64,000 bases of DNA. It comes from Veillonellaceae bacterium (GTDB lineage Bacteria; Bacillota; Negativicutes; Veillonellales; Veillonellaceae). Every line of letters starts with the position of its first letter. The first letter of the stretch is position 1. The notes beneath the pieces were generated by a model that was not told where the DNA came from, made no database searches, and saw nothing but the letters and a program-made list of their open reading frames with translations. The stretch spans positions 1-64,000 of the forward strand of contig CAAFUR010000035.1 in assembly GCA_900766245.1 (NCBI GenBank). The letters are read 5' to 3'. Of the stretch, positions 1 to 8,534 are shown piece after piece. Both the position numbers and the translations under genes were made by a program.

Positions 1-31
1 AACTATGTGAAACCCGCACTCTGGCTTATGT

Positions 32-49
32 TTACTTCTTTCGAAGTAA
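32..49 (-). repeat. Hairpin in putative rRNA leader or spacer
   Basis: A 7-bp inverted repeat (TTACTTC / GAAGTAA) with a 4-nt loop lies downstream of the boxA-like sequence on the minus strand. It probably belongs to the leader or spacer of an rRNA operon continuing past the left edge. Confidence 0.4.
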
Positions 50-60
50 TTACCTTACAT

Positions 61-79
61 TGTTCAGTTTTCAAAGATC
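61..79 (-). promoter_or_regulatory. boxA-like antitermination sequence of an rRNA operon
   Basis: On the minus strand this reads TCTTTGAAAACTGAACA, the sequence conserved before 16S or 23S genes in many Firmicutes rRNA operons (boxA and its surroundings). It directly follows tRNA-Lys in the direction of transcription, so an rRNA gene probably begins beyond position 1. The rRNA gene itself is not in the window. Confidence 0.55.
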
Positions 80-109
80 ATATATCCTCATACTACATAA
101 AGTAGTAAA

Positions 110-185
110 TGGTGACCCACCCGCGACTCGAACGCGGGACACCCTGATTAAAAGTCAGGTGCTCTGCCAACTGAGCTAGTGGGTC
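110..185 (-). tRNA. tRNA-Lys (anticodon TTT)
   Basis: A complete 76-nt cloverleaf with encoded CCA. The 7-bp acceptor is GACCCAC/GTGGGTC, the anticodon loop sits in CTGACTTTTAATCAG giving TTT, and the T-arm is GCGGG-TTCGAGT-like. It is the third tRNA of a His-Gln-Lys cluster transcribed leftward. Confidence 0.97.
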
Positions 186-191
186 ATAAAA

Positions 192-266
192 TGGCAGGGG
201 TGGATGGGATCGAACCATCGCATGTCGGAGTCAAAGTCCGATGCCTTACCGCTTGGCTACACCCCT
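192..266 (-). tRNA. tRNA-Gln (anticodon TTG)
   Basis: A complete 75-nt cloverleaf with encoded CCA. The acceptor is AGGGGTG/CACCCCT and the anticodon stem-loop CGGACTTTGACTCCG carries TTG. It is the middle gene of the His-Gln-Lys cluster, 6 nt from tRNA-Lys and 6 nt from tRNA-His. Confidence 0.97.
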
Positions 267-272
267 GTGTTG

Positions 273-349
273 TGGGGTGAGTAATGGGGATCGAACCCAT
301 GCATAACGGAGCCACAATCCGCCGTGTTAACCGCTTCACCATACCCACC
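273..349 (-). tRNA. tRNA-His (anticodon GTG)
   Basis: A complete cloverleaf with encoded CCA. The acceptor GTGGGTA/TACTCAC is preceded by an extra G that faces a C at position 73, the G-1:C73 identity pair of bacterial tRNA-His. The anticodon loop carries GTG. It is the first tRNA of the cluster, about 40 nt after the promoter. Confidence 0.97.
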
Positions 350-397
350 ACAGGATATTTATTCTGTTTAGCACTGTCGTGCCTTACAACGATATTT

Positions 398-426
398 AGT
401 ATATCAGTTAATTTTTTTCGTGTCAA
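398..426 (-). promoter_or_regulatory. Sigma-70 promoter of the tRNA (and probably rRNA) cluster
   Basis: On the minus strand a perfect TTGACA (421-426), a 17-nt spacer and TATACT (398-403) precede tRNA-His. Such a near-consensus promoter fits stable RNA transcription. Confidence 0.85.
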
Positions 427-703
427 CCACTTTTTAAAAAACTTTTTTAACTGCTATCATATCTCATCTTCGATACTAAGCAATAAAATTATTGCTCTAT
501 CGCTGATGTTTTTAAAGTATATCAAAAAACTTTTTACATGTAAACCCCTTTTTTCATTTTTCTTTCATTTTATAACTAAAATAGAGAAAGTTAAGGGTTT
601 CCTAACTTTCTCTATTCTCTACATTCTTTTAGATATCATTATCTCTATTAAAAGTTTACATCACATATCAGTTGACCTTATTGTGTATGTACTATCTTTC
701 TTC
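427..703. other. Gene-free AT-rich spacer
   Basis: No coding region is supported between the tRNA promoter and the RclA-like gene. The reading frame crossing the tRNAs on the plus strand has no ribosome site. The only structure seen is the hairpin at 580-616. Confidence 0.6.
580..616 (-). terminator. Hairpin terminator downstream of the RclA-like gene
   Basis: A perfect 14-bp inverted repeat (AATAGAGAAAGTTA / TAACTTTCTCTATT) with a 9-nt loop lies 88 bp after the RclA-like stop codon. On the minus strand it is followed by TTTTAG. The symmetric stem could also act on plus-strand transcripts. Confidence 0.6.
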
Positions 704-2029
704 TTAAATTAATTTAGCTAGATCATTTAAGTTTTCAGCCATTGTTGGATGTGTAAAGATTTGGTCACGCAAGTATGTATATTTAATATCGTTATCCATC
801 GCCATTTTGATGATGTTGATTAACTCTTCAGAGTTTTTACCAAACAAGGTAGCACCTAGGATTAGTCCATTATCTTTGTTAACAGTTAATTTAAATACAC
901 CACGTGGGTCTTGGTTTACTGCATGACGTGGCATATTATTTACTGGTAATGCCACTGTCACTGCACTTGGATATTGTGCTTTCGCTTCTTCTTCATGCAA
1001 ACCTACATGGGATAAAGCAGGTGTAATGAAAGTTGAATATGGCACGTGTGCACGATTCCCTAACTTATAACTTTCATCACCGTGTAATACACGATTTACA
1101 ATTCGGAAGTCATCTAAAGATACATACGTAAATTGTGGACCACCATTTACATCACCTACAGCAAATACATTAGGAACAGATGTCATTAATGTATCATCCG
1201 TAACGATAGAGCCATTAGGGCGTACTTGGATGTCTGTGTGCTCTAATCCAAGACCGTCTGTGTTTGCTTTACGACCTGTAGCATGTAACAACGCATCAAA
1301 GACGAACTCTTCGCCACTTTCAGTCACCACTACTACCGTATCACCTACGTTTTTAATTTCTTTGGTGACAGCGTTAAAGTAGAATCGAACGCCATCTTCT
1401 TCTAAATATTGTTGCGCCACCGCAGCTACGTCTGCATCTTCACGTTTTAAGATTCTGTCGCCACTTTCAAAAGCAGTCACCTCAGCACCTAATCGTGCAT
1501 ATAGATTAGCGAACTCTATGCCGATGTTACCGCAGCCAATGATACCCAAGCGTTTTGGCAATGTTGGAAGGGCTTGTAGTTCAGTGCTGTTGTACACAAA
1601 TTTAGATGTAGATAGACCTGGAATTGGAAGCACTACATTCGTAGCCCCTGTGTTGATGATGATAGTTTCAGCTGTCAATGTTTCCACACCTTCTGCTGTT
1701 GTTACCTCTACTTCTTTATTGGAAATAAATTTACCATGACCAGTATACACGGTTACATTTGGATTGGATGTTAACATGTTTAAGTTTTTTGCATTTAATT
1801 TGCCTACTACTGTATCACGAGTTGCTTTCGCTGCTTCGTATGTTTTGCCTTTATCCGCACCAACAATCATCGTTTTTGTAGGGATACATCCGATGTTGAT
1901 GCATGTACCACCATACATAGCCGGATCTTGTTCAATTAAAGCTACTTGTTTCCCTTCTTTGCCAAATGTAGCAGCTAATGTTTTACCAGCTTTACCAAAA
2001 CCGATAACGAGTAAATCATATTGTTTCAT
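704..2029 (-). CDS. rclA: RclA-like pyridine nucleotide-disulfide oxidoreductase
   Basis: A 441-residue flavoprotein disulfide reductase. The N-terminal Rossmann motif is GFGKAG (G10, G12, G15) and the redox pair is C43/C48 in GGTCINIGCIPTK. A second NAD-binding fold (GIIGCGNIGIEFA) follows near residue 170, and the C-terminus is a dimerisation domain ending HPTMAENLNDL. Length, cysteine spacing and flanking residues match Escherichia coli RclA (441 residues), which protects against reactive chlorine and reduces Cu(II). The start is the ATG at 2029, 6 nt after GGGGAG; a longer in-frame extension has no ribosome site. It stands alone, with hairpins on both sides. Dihydrolipoamide dehydrogenase or mercuric reductase are less likely because no partner genes are present. 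Substrate and physiological role here are inferred. Confidence 0.85.
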   Translation of the reverse strand: MKQYDLLVIGFGKAGKTLAATFGKEGKQVALIEQDPAMYGGTCINIGCIPTKTMIVGADKGKTYEAAKATRDTVVGKLNAKNLNMLTSNPNVTVYTGHGKFISNKEVEVTTAEGVETLTAETIIINTGATNVVLPIPGLSTSKFVYNSTELQALPTLPKRLGIIGCGNIGIEFANLYARLGAEVTAFESGDRILKREDADVAAVAQQYLEEDGVRFYFNAVTKEIKNVGDTVVVVTESGEEFVFDALLHATGRKANTDGLGLEHTDIQVRPNGSIVTDDTLMTSVPNVFAVGDVNGGPQFTYVSLDDFRIVNRVLHGDESYKLGNRAHVPYSTFITPALSHVGLHEEEAKAQYPSAVTVALPVNNMPRHAVNQDPRGVFKLTVNKDNGLILGATLFGKNSEELINIIKMAMDNDIKYTYLRDQIFTHPTMAENLNDLAKLI

Positions 2030-2234
2030 AATTGTCTCCCCTTTTGTTAATTCACATGAATAGAAGTCTATTATATATTTCATTAGTAAATACAATATTG
2101 TTCTTATTGTATACCTATTTACTAGGAATTTCAATACTATATATCACAAATATTTTTTCAAACCTCTGCAGAAGTCAAACATTTGTGACACAACCTTCTA
2201 AAGATTTATTTAGATTGTATTCCTTATACGCAAA

Positions 2235-2263
2235 ACTAGCACTTCCACAAGGAAAGTGCTAGT
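2235..2263 (-). terminator. Terminator after speE
   Basis: Inverted repeat ACTAGCACTT / AAGTGCTAGT (plus a CC/GG pair and one bulged A), followed on the minus strand by TTTTG. It lies 39 bp after the speE stop and closes the gloA-tcdA-cyclophilin-C39-speE operon. Confidence 0.7.
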
Positions 2264-2301
2264 CCATTACTGCGAATCTATAGCACTCCTAGATGTAAGG
2301 T

Positions 2302-3150
2302 TTACTCTGCAATTCGAGCTTGTAAATATTGTTTTACAAATGTTGGCAATACGAATGCAGATTTTTGGATGCCGTAGTTATAGTATTTAGTTGTAAAATC
2401 TTGAGCACGATTTGGATCCCATTCTAATGGGTCATGTTTCTTAGATCCCATAGTAAAGCAATGCATACCTGTTGGATATAACGGAATGAATGCTGTATAT
2501 AGGCGAGTCACAGGGAAATGTTTATTTACATAGTAGAATACATCAGATACTAGTTGTTGATGCATCACTGGAGATTCTGTTTGTTGTACAAATAAACCAT
2601 CTTCCTTCAAGGCACGATATGTATTTTTGTAGAATTCTTCTGTAAATAAACCTTCACCAGGTCCGATTGGGTCAGAGCAGTCTACGATAATCACATCATA
2701 GAAATTTTCTTTTCCCGCTACATGACCAATACCGTCACCAATGGTTACCGTCAATTTTGGATCTTGGCGAATCATAGCGTCAGCAATAGATGGCAAATAT
2801 TGTTTTGCCAATTCCACTACTTTACCATCAATTTCTACCATTGTCACTGTTTCTACACAGCTATGGCGTACACATTCTCTAGCCACGCCACCATCACCGC
2901 CACCAATGATCAATACATGCTTAGGGTTTGGGTGCAAGAATAACGGAATGTGGCTCATCATTTCATGATACACAAATTCTTCTCGTTCTGACGTTTGAAA
3001 CACACCATCCAACACAAGCATATTACCATATTCTAAACTATGAGCGACTTCTATGGTTTGAAAGTCGGATTTTCCAGAATATAAAATTTCATCCACTTCT
3101 GCGCATAATGCAAGATGAGGGGACTGTAATTCTTTAATCCATTGTGTCAT
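2302..3150 (-). CDS. speE: Spermidine synthase (polyamine aminopropyltransferase)
   Basis: A 282-residue cytoplasmic enzyme that transfers the aminopropyl group of decarboxylated S-adenosylmethionine to putrescine. An N-terminal beta-strand domain is followed by a Rossmann methyltransferase-like core. The nucleotide motif GGGDGG is at residues 83-88, an acidic residue follows in VEIDG, and the catalytic aspartate lies in the DCSDPIGPGEGLF segment. Length matches bacterial SpeE of about 280 residues. It is the last gene of a five-gene operon, 3 bp after the C39-like gene, and a hairpin terminator follows. No S-adenosylmethionine decarboxylase is seen in the window, so the aminopropyl donor must come from elsewhere. 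Confidence 0.95.
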   Translation of the reverse strand: MTQWIKELQSPHLALCAEVDEILYSGKSDFQTIEVAHSLEYGNMLVLDGVFQTSEREEFVYHEMMSHIPLFLHPNPKHVLIIGGGDGGVARECVRHSCVETVTMVEIDGKVVELAKQYLPSIADAMIRQDPKLTVTIGDGIGHVAGKENFYDVIIVDCSDPIGPGEGLFTEEFYKNTYRALKEDGLFVQQTESPVMHQQLVSDVFYYVNKHFPVTRLYTAFIPLYPTGMHCFTMGSKKHDPLEWDPNRAQDFTTKYYNYGIQKSAFVLPTFVKQYLQARIAE

Positions 3151-3153
3151 TTC

Positions 3154-3798
3154 TTACTCCTCACATTGTGACTGGATGTATAAAAAAGCTCCACCCAGTA
3201 AATTATCTCGTAACCAACGGCGTAGTGAAAACGTTCGTTCCATACCTTCATCATAGACAACACATCGTGTGTCATCATAATTAACTTGCATAGATACGAT
3301 AGGAACCCAATGCCATGTAGATAGCCCTTCTTCCTGTCCACGATGACGATTTAAAAAAGCAACAGGACAATTTTGTTCCAGTCCACGTTGTATGAAAGCC
3401 GTTACTTCTTCCACCGTATAAGGACTTCCTTTTAGAGGAAAAATCGGCAATCGTTTCACATTATAAGACAGGTTGTTATCTGCCATATATTGGTTGACAC
3501 CTTGTTCCCACCAAGTACTTTTATAGAGCCCCCCACCATAGCGAGGACGCACGTATTCCCATACTTGGTTCATGCGCACCAAAGCTTGATCACCGTCTAC
3601 AGCAGTCTCAACAGGTAAATATCCATCGCGGAAAAGGACATAGGAAATGACCTGCGTCGCTGTAGTTGGGCCACAACCTGCTAAGCGTTTCCACGCATCT
3701 TCGTACCACTCTTGGTCATACCCATAGGAAAAATTCCCATCCTTTTTCACTTGTAACCATTCAGGATGTTCTAACCGATAGCGTTTAATGCCTGCCAT
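3154..3798 (-). CDS. C39-like cysteine peptidase family protein of unknown role
   Basis: A 214-residue protein. The segment AGCGPTTATQ (Cys42) resembles the catalytic cysteine box of peptidase C39 and papain-like folds. A histidine in STWHWVPIV (about residue 165) and an acidic residue in VVYDEG (about residue 180) could complete a Cys-His-Asp triad. No signal peptide or ABC-transporter domain is attached, so it is not a bacteriocin-export peptidase of the usual fused kind. Its ATG overlaps the last base of the upstream cyclophilin stop codon (TAATG), showing translational coupling, and speE follows 3 bp downstream. The family assignment rests on the motif only; substrate and cellular role are unknown. 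Confidence 0.65.
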   Translation of the reverse strand: MAGIKRYRLEHPEWLQVKKDGNFSYGYDQEWYEDAWKRLAGCGPTTATQVISYVLFRDGYLPVETAVDGDQALVRMNQVWEYVRPRYGGGLYKSTWWEQGVNQYMADNNLSYNVKRLPIFPLKGSPYTVEEVTAFIQRGLEQNCPVAFLNRHRGQEEGLSTWHWVPIVSMQVNYDDTRCVVYDEGMERTFSLRRWLRDNLLGGAFLYIQSQCEE

Positions 3799-4229
3799 TA
3801 GTCTTCTACTACCTCAACAGTTTGCATGCGGTCACCTTGTTGGATTTTATCTACTACATCCATACCTTCGATAACTTGACCGAACACAGTGTGAACGCCG
3901 TCTAAATGAGGTTGTGGTTCGTACACGATAAAAAATTGGCTGCCCCCTGTGTTAGGTCCACGATGTGCCATGGATAAAGCACCACGAACATGTTTATGTG
4001 GGTTACCTTTAGTTTCGCATGGAATTGTGTAACCAGGACCACCTACGCCTGTACCCATTGGGCAACCACCTTGAGCCACAAAACCAGGGATAACACGATG
4101 GAATTTCAAAGTATCGTAAAATCCTTCTTTGATTAATTTTTCAAAGTTAGCTACTGTACCAGGAGCTTCGTTTTCAAATAATTCGATAACAATGTCACCG
4201 TATTCCATATGAATAATTGCTTTTTTCAT
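3798..4229 (-). CDS. Cyclophilin-type peptidyl-prolyl cis-trans isomerase
   Basis: A 143-residue single-domain cyclophilin that isomerises X-Pro peptide bonds during protein folding. The family signature FHRVIPGFVAQGG is clear, followed by GTGVGGPGYTIPCE, the SMAHRGPNTGGSQFFI segment carrying active-site residues, and LDGVHTVFGQVIEGMDVV. It has no signal peptide, so it should be cytoplasmic. It lies in the gloA-tcdA-ppi-C39-speE operon and shares one base with both neighbouring genes (stop and start overlaps). Length is slightly short for the family but all core strands appear present. Confidence 0.95.
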   Translation of the reverse strand: MKKAIIHMEYGDIVIELFENEAPGTVANFEKLIKEGFYDTLKFHRVIPGFVAQGGCPMGTGVGGPGYTIPCETKGNPHKHVRGALSMAHRGPNTGGSQFFIVYEPQPHLDGVHTVFGQVIEGMDVVDKIQQGDRMQTVEVVED

Positions 4230-4930
4230 TACTGTACCTCCAAAAAAGTTCTAATTACATGACCCGCTAAATGCAATCCTGCTACAGAAGGAACAAATCC
4301 ACAGGAACCTGGACTTCTAGAGTCATCATCACGGTTCGGTGTCATCGGTTGTTCTGTAGAGAATAATACGGTTTGCTTTTTAATGCCACGACGACGCAAT
4401 TCTTTACGCATCACCTTCGCCAATGGGCATGTATGGGTCTTACTAATATCTGTAATCTTCAATTGATCAGGCCACATTTTATTGCCTGTGCCCATAGAAG
4501 ATATACAAGGTATATTTCTATTATAACACGTTTCGATGATAGATAGTTTAGCACTTACCATATCAATGGCATCAATGACAAAATCTGGATTAATATCGGC
4601 AATGAAAGTAGGATGACTTTCACCGGTATATACCATATCATAAGCCTCAATGTGCAAGTTAGGATTAATCGCCAAGGCGCGTTCTTTTGCGACCTCTACT
4701 TTACGTTCACCTACCGTGCTAGGCAACGCAATAAGTTGACGATTGATGTTGCTAACCGTCACTTGGTCACCATCAACAATAACGATATGACCTACACCAG
4801 AACGGACCAACGCTTCTAAAGCAAAAGAGCCAACACCACCGCATCCAAATAGCAGGACTTTCTTACCTTGCAAAGTTTTAATTTTTTCTTCCCCTACCAA
4901 CCATTGTAGGCGAGTTAACATATGCTCCAT
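4229..4930 (-). CDS. tcdA: tRNA threonylcarbamoyladenosine dehydratase
   Basis: A 233-residue E1-like/ThiF-fold enzyme that cyclises t6A to ct6A at position 37 of ANN-decoding tRNAs using ATP. The ATP-binding motif GCGGVGS begins near residue 29, followed by DGDQVTVSNINRQL, VIDAIDMVSAKL and the C-terminal NRDDDSRSPGSCGFVPS segment. The start chosen is the ATG at 4930, with AGGAG 9 nt upstream and only 1 nt after the gloA stop. A longer in-frame extension would run into gloA, and an ATG at 4921 is possible. Length is close to CsdL/TcdA proteins of 240-270 residues. MoeB/ThiF adenylyltransferases are alternatives, but no ThiS or MoaD gene is nearby. Confidence 0.88.
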   Translation of the reverse strand: MEHMLTRLQWLVGEEKIKTLQGKKVLLFGCGGVGSFALEALVRSGVGHIVIVDGDQVTVSNINRQLIALPSTVGERKVEVAKERALAINPNLHIEAYDMVYTGESHPTFIADINPDFVIDAIDMVSAKLSIIETCYNRNIPCISSMGTGNKMWPDQLKITDISKTHTCPLAKVMRKELRRRGIKKQTVLFSTEQPMTPNRDDDSRSPGSCGFVPSVAGLHLAGHVIRTFLEVQ

Positions 4931-4931
4931 A

Positions 4932-5306
4932 TTAATAAGCTCCTGATGGGATAATTTCTGTCCAATATCCATCTGGGTCGGCGATAAAATAAATACCCAT
5001 CGCTTCATTTTCATAGACAACGCAGTTCATAGCCTTATGTTTTGCTAACGCTCCTGCATAATCATCTACATAAAATGCCACATGGAATTCATTATCTCCT
5101 AAATTATAAGGACGATCCCAATCACGAAGCCATGTCAACTCTAATCGATGCGGATTGGTACCATCCCCTAAATAGACGATTTTAAAAGATCCATCTTCTC
5201 CATCGATATGACCGACTTCTTCTAACCCTAATGCTTCTTTGTAAAAGGATAAACTTGTATCCAAATCTTTTACATTAATATTATTATGAGCAAAGCTAAA
5301 TTTCAT
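4932..5306 (-). CDS. gloA: Glyoxalase I / VOC family metalloenzyme
   Basis: A 124-residue protein with two beta-alpha-beta-beta-beta modules of the vicinal-oxygen-chelate family. Candidate metal ligands are the histidine in FAHNN near the start, the glutamate in LELTW, the histidine in NEFHVAF and the glutamate in YWTEI near the end, which fits lactoylglutathione lyase (methylglyoxal detoxification). It is the first gene of the operon, and its stop codon is 1 nt from the tcdA start. A different VOC activity cannot be excluded from sequence alone. Confidence 0.82.
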   Translation of the reverse strand: MKFSFAHNNINVKDLDTSLSFYKEALGLEEVGHIDGEDGSFKIVYLGDGTNPHRLELTWLRDWDRPYNLGDNEFHVAFYVDDYAGALAKHKAMNCVVYENEAMGIYFIADPDGYWTEIIPSGAY

Positions 5307-5340
5307 ACTTCCTCCTTAATTCCTAGTAAATAACAGTATT

Positions 5341-5369
5341 ATTCTAACATAGGTACTACGGGAATACAA
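5341..5369 (-). promoter_or_regulatory. Candidate promoter of the gloA-tcdA-ppi-C39-speE operon
   Basis: On the minus strand TTGTAT (5364-5369), a 17-nt spacer and TAGAAT (5341-5346) sit immediately after the sbcC stop and 35 bp before gloA. The -10 is a 5/6 match and the -35 is weak. Confidence 0.4.
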
Positions 5370-8300
5370 TCACTGCACTTGAAAGTAGGCCCTGCTTCCC
5401 TCATCCGTTTTTGTCACCACCAAGTGTGCACCAATTTGATGTTGTAATTCTGGCACATGAGATATAATGCCTACCAATCGTCCTTGGGATTGCAATGCTA
5501 CTAGTGTTTCCATCGCCACATCTAAGGTATCTGGATCCAAGGTTCCAAACCCTTCATCAATAAACATGGTATCCAAATGAATACCTCCCGCATAAGATTG
5601 AATGACATCCGCCAATCCCATAGCTAAACCTAAGGACGCTAAAAAGGTTTCTCCTCCAGACAACGTATTGGCAGGGCGACTTGCACCTGTATAGGCATCA
5701 AAGACAGCAATATCCAACCCCCGTGCGCCACGACCTCCTTCTTCTACCGATCGTTCCAATCGATAGCGACCTCGACTCATATCATGAAGTCGTAAGTTCG
5801 CCGCACACAACACTTCTTCCAGGATAGCACCTAGTACATAGCGTTCAAAGCTGACCCCTTTCATACCTGAATCACCGCCATTGGCTAAATCGGCTAAGCC
5901 GAAGATAAATGCCCGACGGTCCGACAACTCTTTGGTATCCGCTTCTAACTTGGCAATCTCTTGGATAGTTTTTTCCTTGGCAGTCACTTGTGATTTCAAG
6001 GTACCAATAACTTCCCCTAGATTTTTCAATTCTTGTTGTAATGACTCCACCGACTCCTTTCGAATCTCTTCAGGTACCTTAGCATAGGATGCCAAGTCCT
6101 GTTGCACTCCTTCTAAGAGAGAAGTCAACCTCAACGATTCATTGTGATAGGCACTAAAGGTTTCTTTCCATACTGGCAATTCATCAAATGCATAAGATTC
6201 CTGTTTAAATGTATCGATGGTAAGAGATTCCGCTTCTAATACTTGCTCAATGTCCTTGCCCAAGAATTCTATATCCTGCTCCATGCGATCCTGTTGTTCT
6301 TTGAGGGTCCCTACTTCTGCTGTGAGGGCGACCTTTTTCTCCTGATATTTTTGTCGTCCTTCGCCTACCTCTTTACGGTCCACTTCATACCGTTTCAGAG
6401 AATCTGCGAGTTCTTTCACCTCAGTCGTATACGTTTCCACCGTAAAAGGAGCGATGCTAGTTTCAATACGACTCATTTCTGTTGTTACGTGCTGCATTTC
6501 CTGTTGCAAGGATTCTAACTGTCCCTCTAGAGTTCTCAATTCTAGTTGCTTTGCGTGAACATTGGCTTCCTCAGTTTGTATAGTCTGTTTCTGTGTTTCT
6601 AGACTTTTTTCTAATGCTAGTTTTCTAGCTTCTCCTTGGACTAATTCTTGTTGTATCAATTTAAAAGTCTTATCTACGTGCGTTTCAGTTACATTTGCAT
6701 CCCACCAAGAGAGGCGTTCCAGTACCGTTTCTATCTCTTTAGCTTGTACAGCGTTATCCAAGATATTTCCCAATTGCAAGATAGACTTTCTTTGCACTCC
6801 TGCTGTTACCTTTGGATAGGTCTCACATAAACGATTCCATTCTTTACTATATCGTTCTACTTCTTCTTCACTGTGGCTTAGCTTGATTTCTATCGTTGCC
6901 ACCTGTGTTTGACTAGCTTGGAACTCTTGCCGAAGTCGGTCTACCGTTTCTCTAACAATGTCTTCCGACGGGGCTTGTGCTAGTTGTGGATGTTCTAAGG
7001 AACCACACACAGGACACGGCGCATCATCTTCTACTTGCAAACTCACTTCATAAGCTTGGTGTTGTCGTAATAATTGCTCATTATGATGATACAACCCTTC
7101 ACGAGTCTTACACACGTGATGTTCTTTGTCTAACTGTTGACTATGGAGATTTCTAGCATCCCAAGCAGTTTGGAGTTTGTTAACAACCCCCTTTAAGGAA
7201 TCCCACCAACTCCGTAGTTCACTGATACATAATTTTTCCTCACCTAAGGAAGTATAACTTTGTAACTCTGTTTTTATACCTTCTAATGTTTTACGATGCA
7301 ACTCCAACTCTGCCTGACTTGTAGTTAACTCCTGTTGTAGAGCCTGTTGTTGCTCCACCTGCTGTGCTTTCAAAGCCTCTATATCAGTCCTTTTTGTCAC
7401 AAGTTCGCCATACCATTCCACCTCTTGTTGCAAGGCCTGTAATTGGTGGTATTGCTCTTGTTGCTTTGCATACGTTTCCTCTTGAGCTATTAGCTGTTTC
7501 CACTTAGACTCTAAGATTTGTAAACTTCCTTCCACGGACTGCAACGATGTTTTCAAGACTTCTAATTTTTCATTGTCCGTTCTGAAAATATCTTGCAACC
7601 TCTCATAGTCTTTCATAGATCTCCGAACTTCTTGTAACCGTTCCCAACGGCTAATAGCCTCTCCTAATGCAAGATGCGCCGGCTCTCCTTCTTGATGAGT
7701 ACCCAAGGCTTGACTGTATTGGTCTTTGCGCGATACTAGGTTGGCATAGGTTTCGTACTTAGCATAGGCTGTTTGCAAAACATCGCACTGCTCCTGTTTT
7801 TCCTTCCGTTCTTCTTCATGGTCGAATAACAGCTTACGGTCTTCTTCCACCAGCACCACTAAGTTCTGTAAAGTATCCACTGCATAAGTACCTAATAAAA
7901 ACTCAACTTTTTGCAATGTATCTTGAATCCCTACGGTAGCCTTAGTCAATTCTTCTTTCAATACATCTTGCATGCGTTTATACACAGAGGTTTTGAAAAT
8001 CGTATGTAACAATACTTCCCGTTCTGATGTGGGGGCTACTAACAATTTTCTAAAATCACCTTGCGGCAGCAAGACAACTTGCAAAAATTGATCCACACGA
8101 AATCCAATGATCTGTTGTACATAGTCACGAATTTCTTGGGCTTTCGTAGTGAGTAATTTCCATTCTTCATCAATCCATTCACTGATAGCCGCCGTAGCTA
8201 AGACCACTCTTGTACCAGTACCACGCTTTTTCTTCAATTCTTGTTTTGGAGTTCGCTCCATCCGATACCGATGATCACCTACTTGAAACTCAAACACCAC

Positions 8301-8534
8301 TGATGTAGGTGTGGTAGCGTCTGCATAATCACTACGCATATCTGAGCCATCACGAAGACCACCACTAGTTTGACCATACAGAGCATATACCATGGCATCC
8401 AATATGCTCGTTTTTCCAGCCCCTGTAGGACCCGTAATTAAAAACATGGATTGATTTGCCAATACAGCAAAATCAAGAATCACTTCCTTAGGGTACGGAC
8501 CAAAAGCAGTCATTTCTAATCGTAAGGGTTTCAT
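5370..8534 (-). CDS. sbcC: Exonuclease subunit SbcC (Rad50-like ATPase)
   Basis: A 1054-residue ABC-type ATPase that works with SbcD to cleave hairpins and process DNA ends. Walker A GPTGAGKTS is at residues 35-43. Two long coiled coils flank a zinc hook CPVCG near residue 505. The ABC signature NTLSGGETF lies near residue 955, followed by Walker B in LDTMFIDEGFGTLD. The start is the ATG at 8534, which overlaps the sbcD stop (ATGA) and leads straight into the Rad50-type N-terminus KPLRLEMTAFGPY; a ten-residue in-frame extension into sbcD is unlikely. It is the last gene of the nfo-sbcD-sbcC operon. Length is typical for SbcC. Confidence 0.95.
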   Translation of the reverse strand: MKPLRLEMTAFGPYPKEVILDFAVLANQSMFLITGPTGAGKTSILDAMVYALYGQTSGGLRDGSDMRSDYADATTPTSVVFEFQVGDHRYRMERTPKQELKKKRGTGTRVVLATAAISEWIDEEWKLLTTKAQEIRDYVQQIIGFRVDQFLQVVLLPQGDFRKLLVAPTSEREVLLHTIFKTSVYKRMQDVLKEELTKATVGIQDTLQKVEFLLGTYAVDTLQNLVVLVEEDRKLLFDHEEERKEKQEQCDVLQTAYAKYETYANLVSRKDQYSQALGTHQEGEPAHLALGEAISRWERLQEVRRSMKDYERLQDIFRTDNEKLEVLKTSLQSVEGSLQILESKWKQLIAQEETYAKQQEQYHQLQALQQEVEWYGELVTKRTDIEALKAQQVEQQQALQQELTTSQAELELHRKTLEGIKTELQSYTSLGEEKLCISELRSWWDSLKGVVNKLQTAWDARNLHSQQLDKEHHVCKTREGLYHHNEQLLRQHQAYEVSLQVEDDAPCPVCGSLEHPQLAQAPSEDIVRETVDRLRQEFQASQTQVATIEIKLSHSEEEVERYSKEWNRLCETYPKVTAGVQRKSILQLGNILDNAVQAKEIETVLERLSWWDANVTETHVDKTFKLIQQELVQGEARKLALEKSLETQKQTIQTEEANVHAKQLELRTLEGQLESLQQEMQHVTTEMSRIETSIAPFTVETYTTEVKELADSLKRYEVDRKEVGEGRQKYQEKKVALTAEVGTLKEQQDRMEQDIEFLGKDIEQVLEAESLTIDTFKQESYAFDELPVWKETFSAYHNESLRLTSLLEGVQQDLASYAKVPEEIRKESVESLQQELKNLGEVIGTLKSQVTAKEKTIQEIAKLEADTKELSDRRAFIFGLADLANGGDSGMKGVSFERYVLGAILEEVLCAANLRLHDMSRGRYRLERSVEEGGRGARGLDIAVFDAYTGASRPANTLSGGETFLASLGLAMGLADVIQSYAGGIHLDTMFIDEGFGTLDPDTLDVAMETLVALQSQGRLVGIISHVPELQHQIGAHLVVTKTDEGSRAYFQVQ

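Noticed and set aside
284..712. 142-codon plus-strand frame starting inside tRNA-His
   Set aside because: It begins in a tRNA gene, crosses the tRNA promoter and the 580-616 hairpin, and has no ribosome site; it is AT-rich spacer sequence.
2032..2134. Longer N-terminus for the RclA-like protein
   Set aside because: The extension has no ribosome site, while GGGGAG precedes the ATG at 2029 and the homologue has the same start.
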